DNA of 64,000 bases from Parerythrobacter jejuensis (GTDB lineage: Bacteria; Pseudomonadota; Alphaproteobacteria; Sphingomonadales; Sphingomonadaceae): contig NZ_BAAAZF010000001.1 of NCBI RefSeq assembly GCF_039536765.1, forward strand, positions 434,001 to 498,000. The letters are read 5' to 3'. Positions 1 through 8,719 of the stretch are shown here, piece by piece; positions within the stretch are counted from its first letter, which is position 1; every line of letters starts with the position of its first letter. Position numbers and translations under genes: made by a program. The notes beneath the pieces were generated by a model, which worked only from the letters and a program-made list of their open reading frames with translations, ran no database searches and was not told where the DNA came from.

Positions 1-446
1 TTGTCGGAGCGGCGGCGACCAAGAGCCTGATCCTTGCCGCCATCATCCTGCTGACCGCAGCACTGTTTGTCGATTACTCGATCGCACACCCGGTGTGGGC
101 CTTCATCTATATCGTATTGGTCGCGTCCAGCTTCAGCCTGTTCGGCTTTATCCTCGGCATCTGGGCCGACAATTTCGAAAAGCTCGGGATTATCCCGTTG
201 CTGTTTCTGACCCCGCTGACCTTTCTGGGCGGTACCTTTTATTCGATCGATATGCTGCCCAAGCCGTGGGACACGATCGCGCTTGCCAATCCGATCGTCT
301 ACCTGGTCAGTGGGCTTCGCTGGACCTTCTATGGCAGTGCGGATGTCGATTTCCGGATTTCTCTCGGCATCACGCTCGCTTTCCTTGCGGTTTGTGTCAC
401 GATCATCGCTTATATCTTCAAGACCGGTTGGCGCCTTAGGGACTAG
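1..446 (+). CDS. ABC-2 type transporter permease, C-terminal part (partial)
   Basis: The reading frame is open from base 3 to the TAG at 444-446 and encodes the last 147 residues; the start lies outside the window. The fragment is strongly hydrophobic with about four membrane-spanning segments and a short basic end (KTGWRLRD). This is typical of the C-terminal half of ABC-2 permeases that export polysaccharides, lipids or drugs with a separate ATPase. The stretch with [16 protein letters not shown] resembles the conserved late loop of this family (NodJ/YadH type). The partner ATPase is expected upstream. The substrate cannot be told. The tgt start codon follows 4 bases after the stop, so the two genes may be co-transcribed. 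Confidence 0.8.
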   Translation, partial: VGAAATKSLILAAIILLTAALFVDYSIAHPVWAFIYIVLVASSFSLFGFILGIWADNFEKLGIIPLLFLTPLTFLGGTFYSIDMLPKPWDTIALANPIVYLVSGLRWTFYGSADVDFRISLGITLAFLAVCVTIIAYIFKTGWRLRD

Positions 447-450
447 TGCC

Positions 451-1611
451 ATGGCGAGCGACGCGCTAGGCGCGGGCGCGATTATGACCAAGCGCTTCCA
501 GTTCTCCATTCACGCGACCGACGGCAAGGCCCGGACGGGTACAATCGCGATGCAGCGCGGGGATATCCGCACGCCTGCCTTCATGCCGGTCGGCACTGCT
601 GCGACGGTCAAGGCGATGAAACCGGAAAGCGTCCGCGAGACTGGCGCCGACATCATCCTGGGCAATACCTACCACCTGATGCTGCGCCCTGGCGCAGAGC
701 GGATGGCGCGGCTTGGTGGCTTGCACCAGTTCATGAACTGGCAGCGCCCGATCCTGACAGACAGCGGCGGCTACCAGGTGATGAGCCTGTCCGAATTGCG
801 CAAGCTGACCGAAGAAGGCGTGGAGTTCCGGAGCCATCTCGACGGCTCCAAACACATGTTGACCCCCGAACGATCGATGGAGATCCAGCGCTTGCTCGGC
901 TCCGACATCGTGATGGCCTTTGACGAGTGCCCCCGCGCGGACCAGCCCCGCGATGTGATTGCGCAAAGCATGGAAATGTCGATGCGCTGGGCGCAGCGCA
1001 GCCGCGACGGCTTTGACAGCGGCGAAGAACATGCAGCACGCTCCGCGCTGTTCGGTATCCAACAGGGCGCCTTGGATGAGGAGCTGCGCAAGCGTTCTGC
1101 CGACGCTCTGATCGATATCGGTTTCGATGGCTATGCGATTGGCGGATTGGCCGTGGGGGAAGGGCAGGAGGCGATGTTCGCCACCCTCGAATTCGCTCCG
1201 GCGCAACTCCCTGAGGATCGCCCGCGCTACCTGATGGGGGTCGGCAAGCCCGATGATCTGGTCGGCGCGGTAGAACGCGGTGTCGATATGTTCGATTGCG
1301 TGCTCCCCAGTCGCTCGGGCCGGAATGGTCAGGCCTTCACCTGGAACGGCCCGATCAATATGCGCAATGCGCGCTTTGCAGAGGATCAGGGGCCGCTCGA
1401 CGAGCGCTGCACCTGCCCGACATGCGCGACCTATAGCCGGGCCTATCTACATCACCTCGTCAAATCGCAGGAGATCCTCGGCGCAATGCTGATGACCGAA
1501 CACAATATCGGGTTCTACCAGCAGCTGATGCAGGCCATGCGCGATGCAATTGGCGCGGGCCAATTCGCCGGTTTCGCAAAGCAGTTCCGGGCAGATTACT
1601 TGAACAAGTAA
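451..1611 (+). CDS. tgt: Queuine tRNA-ribosyltransferase (tRNA-guanine transglycosylase)
   Basis: Tgt exchanges guanine for the queuine precursor preQ1 at position 34 of GUN-anticodon tRNAs in the cytoplasm. The protein is 386 residues from ATG 451. It has the base-binding Asp in TDSGGYQ (D104), the nucleophile Asp in FDCVLPSR (D282), and a zinc site made by C320, C322, C325 and H351. A purine-rich stretch (TTAGGGA) sits 9 bases before ATG 451, and this length equals that of the well-studied Zymomonas mobilis enzyme. ATG 484 (375 aa) is possible but has no ribosome-binding site. It follows the permease gene closely. Family identity is very secure; only the start is open. Confidence 0.96.
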   Translation: MASDALGAGAIMTKRFQFSIHATDGKARTGTIAMQRGDIRTPAFMPVGTAATVKAMKPESVRETGADIILGNTYHLMLRPGAERMARLGGLHQFMNWQRPILTDSGGYQVMSLSELRKLTEEGVEFRSHLDGSKHMLTPERSMEIQRLLGSDIVMAFDECPRADQPRDVIAQSMEMSMRWAQRSRDGFDSGEEHAARSALFGIQQGALDEELRKRSADALIDIGFDGYAIGGLAVGEGQEAMFATLEFAPAQLPEDRPRYLMGVGKPDDLVGAVERGVDMFDCVLPSRSGRNGQAFTWNGPINMRNARFAEDQGPLDERCTCPTCATYSRAYLHHLVKSQEILGAMLMTEHNIGFYQQLMQAMRDAIGAGQFAGFAKQFRADYLNK

Positions 1612-1691
1612 CCGTTCCGCCTCGGCCCTTTTCAAACCTGCCTGTTGCGCTATTCTGATGGGCGTTACTTTGGGGAAATAGGGGTTTTTCA

Positions 1692-3671
1692 ATGCGTTTG
1701 ACGACGACGCTCACTGCGTTGGCTGCGGTACTCGCGGCGACACCAGCCATGGCTCAAACCTTGGCGGAGGATGCTGCGGTCTTTGGAGCGCGGCAGTCGG
1801 TCGAAGACGTTTCTATCTCCCCGTCCGGAGACCAGCTGCTCTACATCCAGCCCGGCGCGCAGGCGGATGAGACGATCTACGTTGTCAACTTGAAGACCGG
1901 CGGCGAGCCCACGCCAGTCATCACGATGAACGAAGCGAGGGCACGGCTCCAATGGTGCGCGTGGGCGACCGAGCAACGGATCGTGTGCAGCCTGTTTGGC
2001 ATGCAGGACATTGGCGGCACTCTGCTTGGCTTCACCCGCATCCTGTCCATCGCTTCAGATGGTTCGGACACCGAAATGCTGACGTCCACCAGCAATCGTG
2101 CTCGCGGTACACTCCAGGACGGAGGCTCTTTGCTAGCACTGGATATTGCAGGGGAAGAAGACAAGGTCCTGATGACCAAGCGCTATATCAAGGAAGATGG
2201 CGCGAACACGCGGCTTTTCAACGATAAGGAGGGGCTTGGCGTCGACAAGGTTGATGTCGACAACGGTCGGGGCAGGCCGGTTGAAGATGCCAACAGGATG
2301 GCGGCAGACTACATCGCGGACGAGAATGGCAGAGTCCGCATCATGATGGCCCAGGATACCACCGCCAGCGGCTATGACGGCAGCGACTTCCGCTTTCTCT
2401 ATCGCACGGCGGACTCCGACGAATGGCAGCCCTTGTCGGTGGTCGATTCTACCGGAAACCTCGATCGTGGCTTTGTTCCTGTTGCCGTCGATAGTTCCAA
2501 GAACGTCGCCTATGGCTTTGATATCGTGAATGGTTTCAAGGCGCTCTTCAGCGTCAAGCTCGACGGTAGCAACGCTCGCGAACTGGTGATGGCGCGGGAT
2601 GATGTCGACGTGGATGGTTTGATCAGGATTGGTCGCAAACGCCGGGTGGTCGGTGCGAGCTACGCAACCGAGAAACGCTTTGTAGAATATTTCGATGCCG
2701 AACTGGATAAGCTGGCAGGCGCCTTGGCCAAGGCTTTGCCGGGCAAGCCACTCGTCTCGATTGTCGATGCAAGTGAGGATGAGAACGAGATTGTGCTGAT
2801 CGCGTCGAGCGACACCGATCCCGGCACTGTCTATCTGTTCGAAAAGGATAGCCGATCCCTAAGCGAACTGCTGGCCCTGCGTACCCCGCTCGCCGGTCGC
2901 GCGATGGGTACCATGAAGCCGGTGACCTATCCGGCCTCGGATGGCACGCAGATCCCGGGCTATCTCACGCTTCCCCCCGGTAGCGACGGCAAGGATCTGC
3001 CCGCTGTTGTTTTGCCGCACGGAGGCCCGGGCGCGCGCGATGAATGGGGTTTTGACTGGTTGGTCCAGTTCTTCACCGCGCGAGGTTACGCCGTGATGCA
3101 ACCCAATTTCCGCGGATCCGCAGGATATGGGTCGGCTTGGTTCGGGAAGAACGGCTTCCAGGCATGGGAGACAGCCGTTTCAGACGTGAATGATGCCGGG
3201 CGCTGGCTCATATCACAGGGAATTGCAAATCCGGCCAAACTGGCGGGGGTGGGCTGGTCCTACGGAGGCTACGCCACTTTGCAGTCGCAGGTCCTCGACC
3301 CTGACCTGTTCAAAGCGGTGGTGGCGATTGCGCCTGTCACAGATCTCGAATTGCTGCGTGAAGAGAACAGGCGTTACACAAACTTCCTCGCCTACGACAA
3401 ATTCATCGGCAAGGGCCCGCATGTCGAGGCTGGCTCTCCAGCCCGGCATGCCGATCGATTCAGCGCCCCTGTCCTGCTGGTGCATGGCAGCATGGACCAG
3501 AACACCACGATTGCGCAGTCGAAACTGATGGAGGATCGCCTGGCAGGTGCCGGCAAATCGGTCGATTTGCTCGAGTTCGAAGGTCTGGATCACTATATCA
3601 AGCACAGCCAGGCACGCGGCATCATGCTCAACCGTATTGGTGAATTTCTGGAGGCCTCGCTCGGCAGCTAG
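1692..3671 (+). CDS. S9 family (prolyl oligopeptidase-like) peptidase, exported
   Basis: A 659-residue serine peptidase. It starts with a classical signal peptide (basic MR, hydrophobic run, cleavage near PAMAQT), so it is probably periplasmic. Residues of about 30-390 form the variable region expected to fold as a beta-propeller. The C-terminal alpha/beta-hydrolase domain carries the triad: S523 in GWSYGGY, D602 in HGSMDQN and H634 in DHYIK. The HGGPGARDEWGF motif before the nucleophile is the usual oxyanion loop of the DPP4/acylaminoacyl-peptidase branch. The likely role is breakdown of oligopeptides, but the substrate is unknown. It lies 80 bases after tgt on the same strand. A hairpin at 3727-3752 separates it from rpsD, which converges on it. 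Confidence 0.9.
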   Translation: MRLTTTLTALAAVLAATPAMAQTLAEDAAVFGARQSVEDVSISPSGDQLLYIQPGAQADETIYVVNLKTGGEPTPVITMNEARARLQWCAWATEQRIVCSLFGMQDIGGTLLGFTRILSIASDGSDTEMLTSTSNRARGTLQDGGSLLALDIAGEEDKVLMTKRYIKEDGANTRLFNDKEGLGVDKVDVDNGRGRPVEDANRMAADYIADENGRVRIMMAQDTTASGYDGSDFRFLYRTADSDEWQPLSVVDSTGNLDRGFVPVAVDSSKNVAYGFDIVNGFKALFSVKLDGSNARELVMARDDVDVDGLIRIGRKRRVVGASYATEKRFVEYFDAELDKLAGALAKALPGKPLVSIVDASEDENEIVLIASSDTDPGTVYLFEKDSRSLSELLALRTPLAGRAMGTMKPVTYPASDGTQIPGYLTLPPGSDGKDLPAVVLPHGGPGARDEWGFDWLVQFFTARGYAVMQPNFRGSAGYGSAWFGKNGFQAWETAVSDVNDAGRWLISQGIANPAKLAGVGWSYGGYATLQSQVLDPDLFKAVVAIAPVTDLELLREENRRYTNFLAYDKFIGKGPHVEAGSPARHADRFSAPVLLVHGSMDQNTTIAQSKLMEDRLAGAGKSVDLLEFEGLDHYIKHSQARGIMLNRIGEFLEASLGS

Positions 3672-3726
3672 GCGAGGCCAGTTATTGCCATACGAATCCA
3701 TGGCATTTGGCAGGGCCACAAACGAA

Positions 3727-3752
3727 AAGGGCGGCCCCGCAGGACCGCCCTT
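3727..3752 (-). terminator. Rho-independent terminator of rpsD
   Basis: An 8-bp GC-rich stem (AAGGGCGG at 3727-3734 with CCGCCCTT at 3745-3752) with a 10-base loop. On the minus strand the stem is followed by TTCGTTTGT, so it fits as the end of the rpsD transcript. It may also slow readthrough from the + strand peptidase gene. Confidence 0.7.
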
Positions 3753-3773
3753 GAACTTCGTAGAACCGATGGA

Positions 3774-4388
3774 TCAGCGCGAATAGAATTCGACGACCAG
3801 GTTCGGTTCCATGGTGACCGGGTAGGGCACTTCGTCGAGCTTCGGCACGCGGGTGAAGCTCACCTTGTCGTTGCCGTCAGGCGCGACATAATCAGGGATT
3901 TCACGCTCGGGCAGGCTCTGCGCTTCAATGACGAGAGCCATTTCCTTGGCCTTGTCACCCAGCGAGATGACATCGCCAACGTCGCAGCGACGGCTTGCAA
4001 TGTTGCACTTCACGCCGTTGACGCGGATGTGGCCGTGCGAGACGATTTGGCGCGCTGCAAAGATCGTCGGGGCGAACTTGGCGCGGTACACGATCATGTC
4101 GAGGCGACGCTCGAGCAGGCCGATCAGGTTCTGACCGGTATCGCCCTTCATCTTCGTGGCATCCTTGTAGGTGCTGCGGAACTGCTTTTCGGTCACGTCG
4201 CCGTAATAGCCCTTGAGCTTCTGCTTGGCGCGGAGCTGGAGGCCGAAATCCGACATCTTGCTCTTGCGACGCTGGCCGTGCTGGCCGGGGCCGTAGGAAC
4301 GCTTGTTGACCGGGGAATTCGGACGGCCCCAGATATTCTCGCCCATACGACGGTCGAGCTTATGCTTGGCGCGGGTGCGCTTCGACAT
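3774..4388 (-). CDS. rpsD: 30S ribosomal protein S4
   Basis: S4 is a primary 16S rRNA-binding protein that starts assembly of the small subunit. The start [17 protein letters not shown] at 4388 gives 204 residues, the normal bacterial length. GAAGGAA lies a few bases upstream as a ribosome-binding site, while the longer reading frame from 4487 has no such signal. The S4 RNA-binding domain is visible in the middle ([11 protein letters not shown], then GHIRVNG). The protein is highly basic. It is monocistronic here rather than in an rpsM-rpsK-rpoA cluster, with its own terminator at 3727-3752 and a candidate sigma-70-like promoter at 4549-4576. Confidence 0.98.
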   Translation of the reverse strand: MSKRTRAKHKLDRRMGENIWGRPNSPVNKRSYGPGQHGQRRKSKMSDFGLQLRAKQKLKGYYGDVTEKQFRSTYKDATKMKGDTGQNLIGLLERRLDMIVYRAKFAPTIFAARQIVSHGHIRVNGVKCNIASRRCDVGDVISLGDKAKEMALVIEAQSLPEREIPDYVAPDGNDKVSFTRVPKLDEVPYPVTMEPNLVVEFYSR

Positions 4389-4548
4389 GGTATTTCCTTC
4401 AATTTGCTCGGGATCACCCATTGCGATCCCATCCAATCCGGTTTCGCACCGCCAGGCCGATTTTGCCTGACGCGGCCACCGCTTCACCGGAATGCGGGGC
4501 CAATCGGGCGCGCGACTTAATTACGCGCGTTGCCGAAGTGAAGCGCGC

Positions 4549-4576
4549 CAGATAGCGATCCGGCGCGCCAAGTCAA
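4549..4576 (-). promoter_or_regulatory. rpsD: Candidate sigma-70-type promoter of rpsD
   Basis: On the minus strand TTGACT (4576-4571) and TATCTG (4554-4549) are separated by 16 bases, about 160 bases upstream of the rpsD start. The -35 is near perfect and the -10 is weak. The call is by eye and without experimental support. Confidence 0.35.
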
Positions 4577-4585
4577 GGACAAGCG

Positions 4586-4915
4586 TCAGTAGCGCGAGGC
4601 GTTGCTGCCAATGCCGTATTTCTTGGCAGAACCAAAGCTGCTGTGACTGTGGTTGTAGATCTGGCTGGAGTTGCGCAACTTGGGTGCCGCCTCGGCCATT
4701 GTAACGGCTTTCTTCCATTCCGACCGGACAAGACAAATGCTCTTGTGACGCGTACCCGGCAGCATATCGAGGCACAAAACCTCGGCGTCGCTTTCGCCAG
4801 CCAGAGCCGTCTCTGCCTTGCCGGAAACGAAGGTCCGCTTTTCATCGAAGCGAGTGTCCGTAGCGTCCACCTGAACGAGCGGCAGGGCGCTGGCGAGTAG
4901 AAATGTCGTGAGCAT
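4586..4915 (-). CDS. Small exported protein of unknown function
   Basis: 109 residues from ATG 4915, chosen because AGAAGGGGAG lies just upstream; the longer frame to 5170 runs antisense into the chorismate mutase gene. The N-terminus (MLTTFLLASALPLVQVDA) is a short hydrophobic segment with no lysine or arginine before it, so it may be a weak signal peptide. The mature part has two cysteines (CLDM, CLVR) that could form a disulfide. The tail is rich in Ser, Asn and His (NHSHSSFG). I do not recognise a family. It lies 197 bases upstream of rpsD on the same strand and is divergent from the chorismate mutase gene. Confidence 0.6.
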   Translation of the reverse strand: MLTTFLLASALPLVQVDATDTRFDEKRTFVSGKAETALAGESDAEVLCLDMLPGTRHKSICLVRSEWKKAVTMAEAAPKLRNSSQIYNHSHSSFGSAKKYGIGSNASRY

Positions 4916-5032
4916 CGAATTCTCCCCTTCTTTGGTCCTCTGGTGGAATAAGCGCCTCAAAACATGAGCAGTTCCTGAATATGCCGCTATGTGCCCTCGA
5001 CAATTGGTGTCGGGCAGGCCACAGGGCGCGCC

Positions 5033-5341
5033 ATGAGTGAAATCAAGCTGCCTGAAGCCTGCGACGATATGACCGATGTGCGTGCGGGCGTGGATGCCAC
5101 CGATCGTGAACTGGTCGCTCTGCTGGACCGGCGTTTTGGCTATATGCGGGCTGCCGCACGCATCAAGCAAAGCCGTGACACAGTGCGCGACGAACGGCGC
5201 AAAAAAGCGGTAATCGATGCGGTCGCGGCTGATGCTGCTGCACGGGGATTGCCAGCGGAAGACCTGGCCAGGATCTGGGACAGCCTCGTGGAAGCGTCGA
5301 TCGCCTATGAACTGGTGGAATGGGACGCGCGACGCAGCTGA
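5033..5341 (+). CDS. Chorismate mutase, AroQ class
   Basis: A stand-alone 102-residue all-helical chorismate mutase that converts chorismate to prephenate for phenylalanine and tyrosine synthesis. The first helix has the AroQ pattern DVRAGVDATDRELVALLDRR, with the active-site Arg near residue 17. A second charged cluster follows (RIKQSRDTVRDERR, with Lys 45 and the Arg/Asp/Glu group near 52-54). ATG 5033 was chosen because it begins the conserved part; GTG 4991 in frame would add 14 unconserved residues. It converges on the SpoU methyltransferase gene with a 7-base gap. No signal peptide is seen, so it should be cytoplasmic. It could also be the isochorismate pyruvate lyase-like branch, which cannot be separated by eye. 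Confidence 0.87.
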   Translation: MSEIKLPEACDDMTDVRAGVDATDRELVALLDRRFGYMRAAARIKQSRDTVRDERRKKAVIDAVAADAAARGLPAEDLARIWDSLVEASIAYELVEWDARRS

Positions 5342-5348
5342 TAGCCGC

Positions 5349-6089
5349 CTAGCGTTTGGTCGTTTTGCGCGGTGGTTTGCTCAGGAATGACAGCACCCCG
5401 CGCAAAGTCCTCACCTCCAGATGGTTCCAGCCCGGTTTGGTCAGTACATTGCGCAGCGTCAGCCGCGTGGCTTCTGCGCGATCCTCGGGGAAGAAATAGC
5501 CCTTCGGCTCCAGCATGCCTTCAAGATGGCTGACGAGCCCTTCCAGTTCCTCCTGCGGGGCAGGGGGCAGCATGTCTTCCTTTGTAGGTTGCTTCAGGTC
5601 CGTACCCTTAGACCATTCATAGGCACACAGGATCACCGCCTGAGCGAGATTGAGGGAGCCAAACTCTGGATCGATCGGGACCGTCAAGATCGCCCGGGCC
5701 AGCGCCACATCCGCTGTCTCCAAGCCGGAACGCTCCGGTCCAAACAGGATCGCAGAGCGTCCGGCATCTGTCCGGATCGATTGTGCGGCCTGCTCCGGTG
5801 TCACCACCGGCTTGGTTACGCCGCGTTTGCGAACCGTGGTGGCATAGATATGCGCGCAGTCTGCTACCGCCTCAGCGGTGGTATCGTAGACCTCGGCCGC
5901 TTGCAGAACATCATCCGCCCCGGAGGCAGACGGGCCAGCATCGGGATTAGGCCAGCCATCGCGCGGGGCGACCAGACGCATCTCGGTCAGCCCGAAATTG
6001 CGCATCGCGCGCGCCGCCTTGCCGATATTCTCCCCTAGCTGCGGGCGCACCAGTACGACAATCGGACGTTGTGAGGGTGCCTCAGCCAT
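5349..6089 (-). CDS. SpoU-family tRNA/rRNA 2'-O-methyltransferase (TrmJ-like)
   Basis: 246 residues starting [23 protein letters not shown]. The opening resembles TrmJ, which methylates the ribose at position 32 of tRNAs. Trefoil-knot motifs are visible: [14 protein letters not shown] (motif 1), [10 protein letters not shown] (motif 2) and [12 protein letters not shown] (motif 3, SAM binding). The C-terminal part is a helical extension. The start lies inside the end of nrdR (8-base overlap), which argues for translation coupling as the last gene of the rpiB-glyA-nrdR operon. The exact target RNA cannot be read from the sequence; a different RNA methylase of the same superfamily is the main alternative. 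Confidence 0.88.
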   Translation of the reverse strand: MAEAPSQRPIVVLVRPQLGENIGKAARAMRNFGLTEMRLVAPRDGWPNPDAGPSASGADDVLQAAEVYDTTAEAVADCAHIYATTVRKRGVTKPVVTPEQAAQSIRTDAGRSAILFGPERSGLETADVALARAILTVPIDPEFGSLNLAQAVILCAYEWSKGTDLKQPTKEDMLPPAPQEELEGLVSHLEGMLEPKGYFFPEDRAEATRLTLRNVLTKPGWNHLEVRTLRGVLSFLSKPPRKTTKR

Positions 6090-6555
6090 CGGAAGTGGTC
6101 GTCGCCGCTTCCTGCACGGTGCTGGCGAATTCTTCGAAATCGCGGGCTTCGCTGAAATCGCGATACACGCTGGCGAACCGGATATAGGCCACGCTGTCGA
6201 TCTGGCGTAGACCATCCATCACCAACTCGCCGATGCGGGTGGAGGCCACTTCGCTTTCGCCCGCAGTTTCGACTTGGCGCTGGATTCCGGACACCAACTG
6301 GTCAATCTGTTCCTGCGTTACACCGCGCTTACGACAAGCGAGGCTGACGGATTGTTCCAGTTTGGCCCGCTCAAACGGCTCCCGCTTGTCGCCTGACTTC
6401 ACCACACTCACTTCACGCAGCTGCACGCGCTCAAAAGTCGTGAAGCGGGCGCCACAGCTTGAACACTGCCTGCGTCGCCGGATCGCAGCATTGTCTTCTG
6501 CCGGGCGACTGTCTTTCACCTGGCTGTCATCATGGGCGCAAAACGGGCACCGCAT
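6082..6555 (-). CDS. nrdR: Transcriptional repressor NrdR
   Basis: NrdR senses ATP/dATP and represses ribonucleotide reductase genes. The 157-residue protein has the N-terminal zinc ribbon (MRCPFC, then CSSCGARF), followed by an ATP-cone domain of about 90 residues ([16 protein letters not shown] onward). The length is that of the family. It starts 3 bases after the small membrane-protein gene and overlaps the SpoU methyltransferase by 8 bases, so it sits inside a tightly packed operon with glyA, the usual alphaproteobacterial arrangement. Confidence 0.97.
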   Translation of the reverse strand: MRCPFCAHDDSQVKDSRPAEDNAAIRRRRQCSSCGARFTTFERVQLREVSVVKSGDKREPFERAKLEQSVSLACRKRGVTQEQIDQLVSGIQRQVETAGESEVASTRIGELVMDGLRQIDSVAYIRFASVYRDFSEARDFEEFASTVQEAATTTSDG

Positions 6556-6558
6556 CGG

Positions 6559-6780
6559 CTACTTCTTGATCCTGTTGTGGAGGGCGTAGATCGCCCCCGC
6601 GGCCAGACCAACCGGCCAGGTGACGATCGGCAGCAAGCCACCGGCAAGTGCTCCGATGGCTGCACCGGCCAAAACCGGTTTGGTCGATGGATGGGCCATG
6701 CCCTCCTTGGCGATACCGGTCATTTCGTCCTTGGCATCGCCGATCCAGCTGCCGTCATCTTGGGGGTTGGGTTTGTCCAT
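6559..6780 (-). CDS. Small glycine-rich membrane protein
   Basis: 73 residues from ATG 6780. The N-terminal half is polar and acidic (MDKPNPQDDGSWIGDAKDEM). The C-terminal half holds one or two membrane segments built on small residues (LAGAAIGALAGGLLPIV), a glycine-zipper pattern, and the protein ends in a basic HNRIKK. It is wedged between glyA (4-base gap) and nrdR (3-base gap), so it is certainly transcribed with them. The family is not recognised and no function can be assigned. The tight spacing on both sides is the main support that it is real. Confidence 0.7.
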   Translation of the reverse strand: MDKPNPQDDGSWIGDAKDEMTGIAKEGMAHPSTKPVLAGAAIGALAGGLLPIVTWPVGLAAGAIYALHNRIKK

Positions 6781-6784
6781 AATC

Positions 6785-8095
6785 CTACCTTCCGGGGTAC
6801 ACCGGGAAATCGGCGCACAGGGCCGCCACGCGGCCGCGCACGCTTTCCTCGATCTGGGCGTCACCTTCCGGACCATTCTTGGCCAGACCGTCGACAACCT
6901 CTGCGATCAGCACACCGATCTTGCGGAATTCCGCCGGGCCAAAGCCGCGGGTGGTCCCTGCCGGAGTACCGAGCCGCACGCCACTGGTCACGAACGGGCT
7001 GCGCGTGTCGTAAGGGATACCGTTCTTGTTGCAAGTGAGCCATGCGCGATCGAGGCCGGCCTCCGCCGATTTGCCGGTTACCTCCTTGGCGGTCAGGTCG
7101 ACCAGCATGGAATGGTTGTCCGTGCCGCCAGACACAATTCGCAGGCCGTTTTCTTCCAGACTGGCAGCCAGCGCGCGGGCATTTTCAACGATGCTGGCAG
7201 CGTAGGCCTTGAATTCGGGCCGCAGCGCTTCGCGGAAGGCAACGGCTTTGGCGGCGACCACATGCATCAACGGCCCGCCCTGCAGGCCCGGGAAGACCGC
7301 CATGTTGAGCGGTTTGGTAAGCTCTTCATCATTCCACAGGATGATGCCGGAGCGTGGGCCGCGCAGGCTTTTATGGGTCGTGCTGGTAACGACATGGGCG
7401 TGGGGAAACGGGCTCGGGTGCGCACCGCCAGCCACCAGGCCGGAGATGTGGCTCATATCACACAAGAGATATGCGCCCACCTCATCTGCAATCTCGCGAA
7501 AGCGCGGGAAGTCCCATGTCCGGGAATAGGCCGTGCCCCCGCAGATGATCAGCTTCGGCTTGTGCTCGCGTGCAGTCGCAGCCACTTCGTCCATGTCGAT
7601 CAGCTCGTCATCCTTGCGGACGCCATAGCTGACAGGATTGAACCACTTGCCGCTCATATTCACAGGCGATCCGTGGGTCAGGTGCCCGCCTGAATTGAGG
7701 TCGAGACCCATGAAAGTGTCGCCGGGCTGCAGCAGCGCCAGGAACACGGCCTGGTTCATCTGGCTACCCGAATTGGGTTGCACATTGGCAAAGTTGCAGC
7801 CGAACAACTCCTTGGCGCGGTCGATCGCGAGCGTTTCGACGACATCGGCATAGTCGCACCCGCCATAATAGCGCTTGCCGGGATAGCCCTCGGCATATTT
7901 GTTGGTGAACACGCTGCCGGTCGCTTCGAGTACCGCCGTCGAGGCAATGTTCTCGGAGGCGATCAGCTCGATCTTGTCTTGCTGGCGCTTCAGCTCGTGA
8001 CCAACCGCAGCCGCGATCTCTGGGTCGGCGGTGGCAAGATCATCATGCCAAAAGCGGTGCATAATATCGGTTTCAGAAGCAGGTGCGGAGCTCAT
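6785..8095 (-). CDS. glyA: Serine hydroxymethyltransferase
   Basis: This PLP enzyme interconverts serine and glycine with tetrahydrofolate, the main source of one-carbon units. It is 436 residues long. Visible family marks are [14 protein letters not shown] near the start, [16 protein letters not shown], and the PLP lysine in [14 protein letters not shown] start at ATG 8095 is used; ATG 8062 (MHRFW) is possible because the first 11 residues are not conserved and neither start has a clear Shine-Dalgarno. It follows rpiB by 11 bases and leads into nrdR. Confidence 0.98.
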   Translation of the reverse strand: MSSAPASETDIMHRFWHDDLATADPEIAAAVGHELKRQQDKIELIASENIASTAVLEATGSVFTNKYAEGYPGKRYYGGCDYADVVETLAIDRAKELFGCNFANVQPNSGSQMNQAVFLALLQPGDTFMGLDLNSGGHLTHGSPVNMSGKWFNPVSYGVRKDDELIDMDEVAATAREHKPKLIICGGTAYSRTWDFPRFREIADEVGAYLLCDMSHISGLVAGGAHPSPFPHAHVVTSTTHKSLRGPRSGIILWNDEELTKPLNMAVFPGLQGGPLMHVVAAKAVAFREALRPEFKAYAASIVENARALAASLEENGLRIVSGGTDNHSMLVDLTAKEVTGKSAEAGLDRAWLTCNKNGIPYDTRSPFVTSGVRLGTPAGTTRGFGPAEFRKIGVLIAEVVDGLAKNGPEGDAQIEESVRGRVAALCADFPVYPGR

Positions 8096-8106
8096 CGGAG
8101 GGTCTT

Positions 8107-8562
8107 TCAGCAGCTGGGATTGGATAGCTTGTCGACACGGCGCTGGTGGCGCCCGGTTCCATCAGGAAGAGAGTCGGCAAATTCGGTGGTGAGGAAGGCA
8201 GTTACGCAGGCTTTGGCCATTTCGATCCCCGTCAGGCGTGCGCCCATGGCCAGGCAATTGGCATCGTTGTGCTCCCGCGACAAGGTGGCGGAGAGAGGCT
8301 CTGATACCAGAGCGCAGCGCACAGCGGGATTGCGATTGACGCTCATCGAAATGCCGATGCCACTGCCACACAGGGCTATTCCCTTGTCAGCAGTGCCATC
8401 AGCGACGACAGCGGCCAGTTTGTACCCGTAGTCAGGATAGTCGACGCTATCACCGTCGTCAGGGCCCAGATCGGCAACTTCGTGACCTTCCTCGATCAAC
8501 CACTCACGCAGCTCTGCTTTCAGATCGAGGGCGGCATGGTCGGAGGCTATGGCAATGCGCAT
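8107..8562 (-). CDS. rpiB: Ribose-5-phosphate isomerase B
   Basis: RpiB interconverts ribose 5-phosphate and ribulose 5-phosphate in the pentose phosphate pathway. The 151-residue protein begins [15 protein letters not shown], the typical LacAB/RpiB opening. It has the catalytic cysteine in [10 protein letters not shown] and the phosphate-binding His/Arg in [14 protein letters not shown]. The frame runs upstream to 8634 but without the family's sequence, so ATG 8562 is chosen. It is the first gene of the operon that continues with glyA. Its 5' neighbour, the M28 peptidase, is divergent. Confidence 0.95.
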   Translation of the reverse strand: MRIAIASDHAALDLKAELREWLIEEGHEVADLGPDDGDSVDYPDYGYKLAAVVADGTADKGIALCGSGIGISMSVNRNPAVRCALVSEPLSATLSREHNDANCLAMGARLTGIEMAKACVTAFLTTEFADSLPDGTGRHQRRVDKLSNPSC

Positions 8563-8719
8563 CGGATTGTCCTGCTGTGAAGGAATCGCGGTTTGCGCTC
8601 CATACGGTGTCCCGGCGCGCCTTGCTACCACCACCTATTGTCCGTCCCCATGGAAATGCCACGTTTGACGCACGCCCGCCTGCCGTGCATTCCGGTCAGG
8701 AATACGAGGGGATCCGGGA

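Noticed and set aside
4916-4990. Second EcfG-type promoter before the small exported protein
   Set aside because: GGAAC is present on the minus strand, but at 16-17 bases the downstream bases read CGCT, not CGTT.
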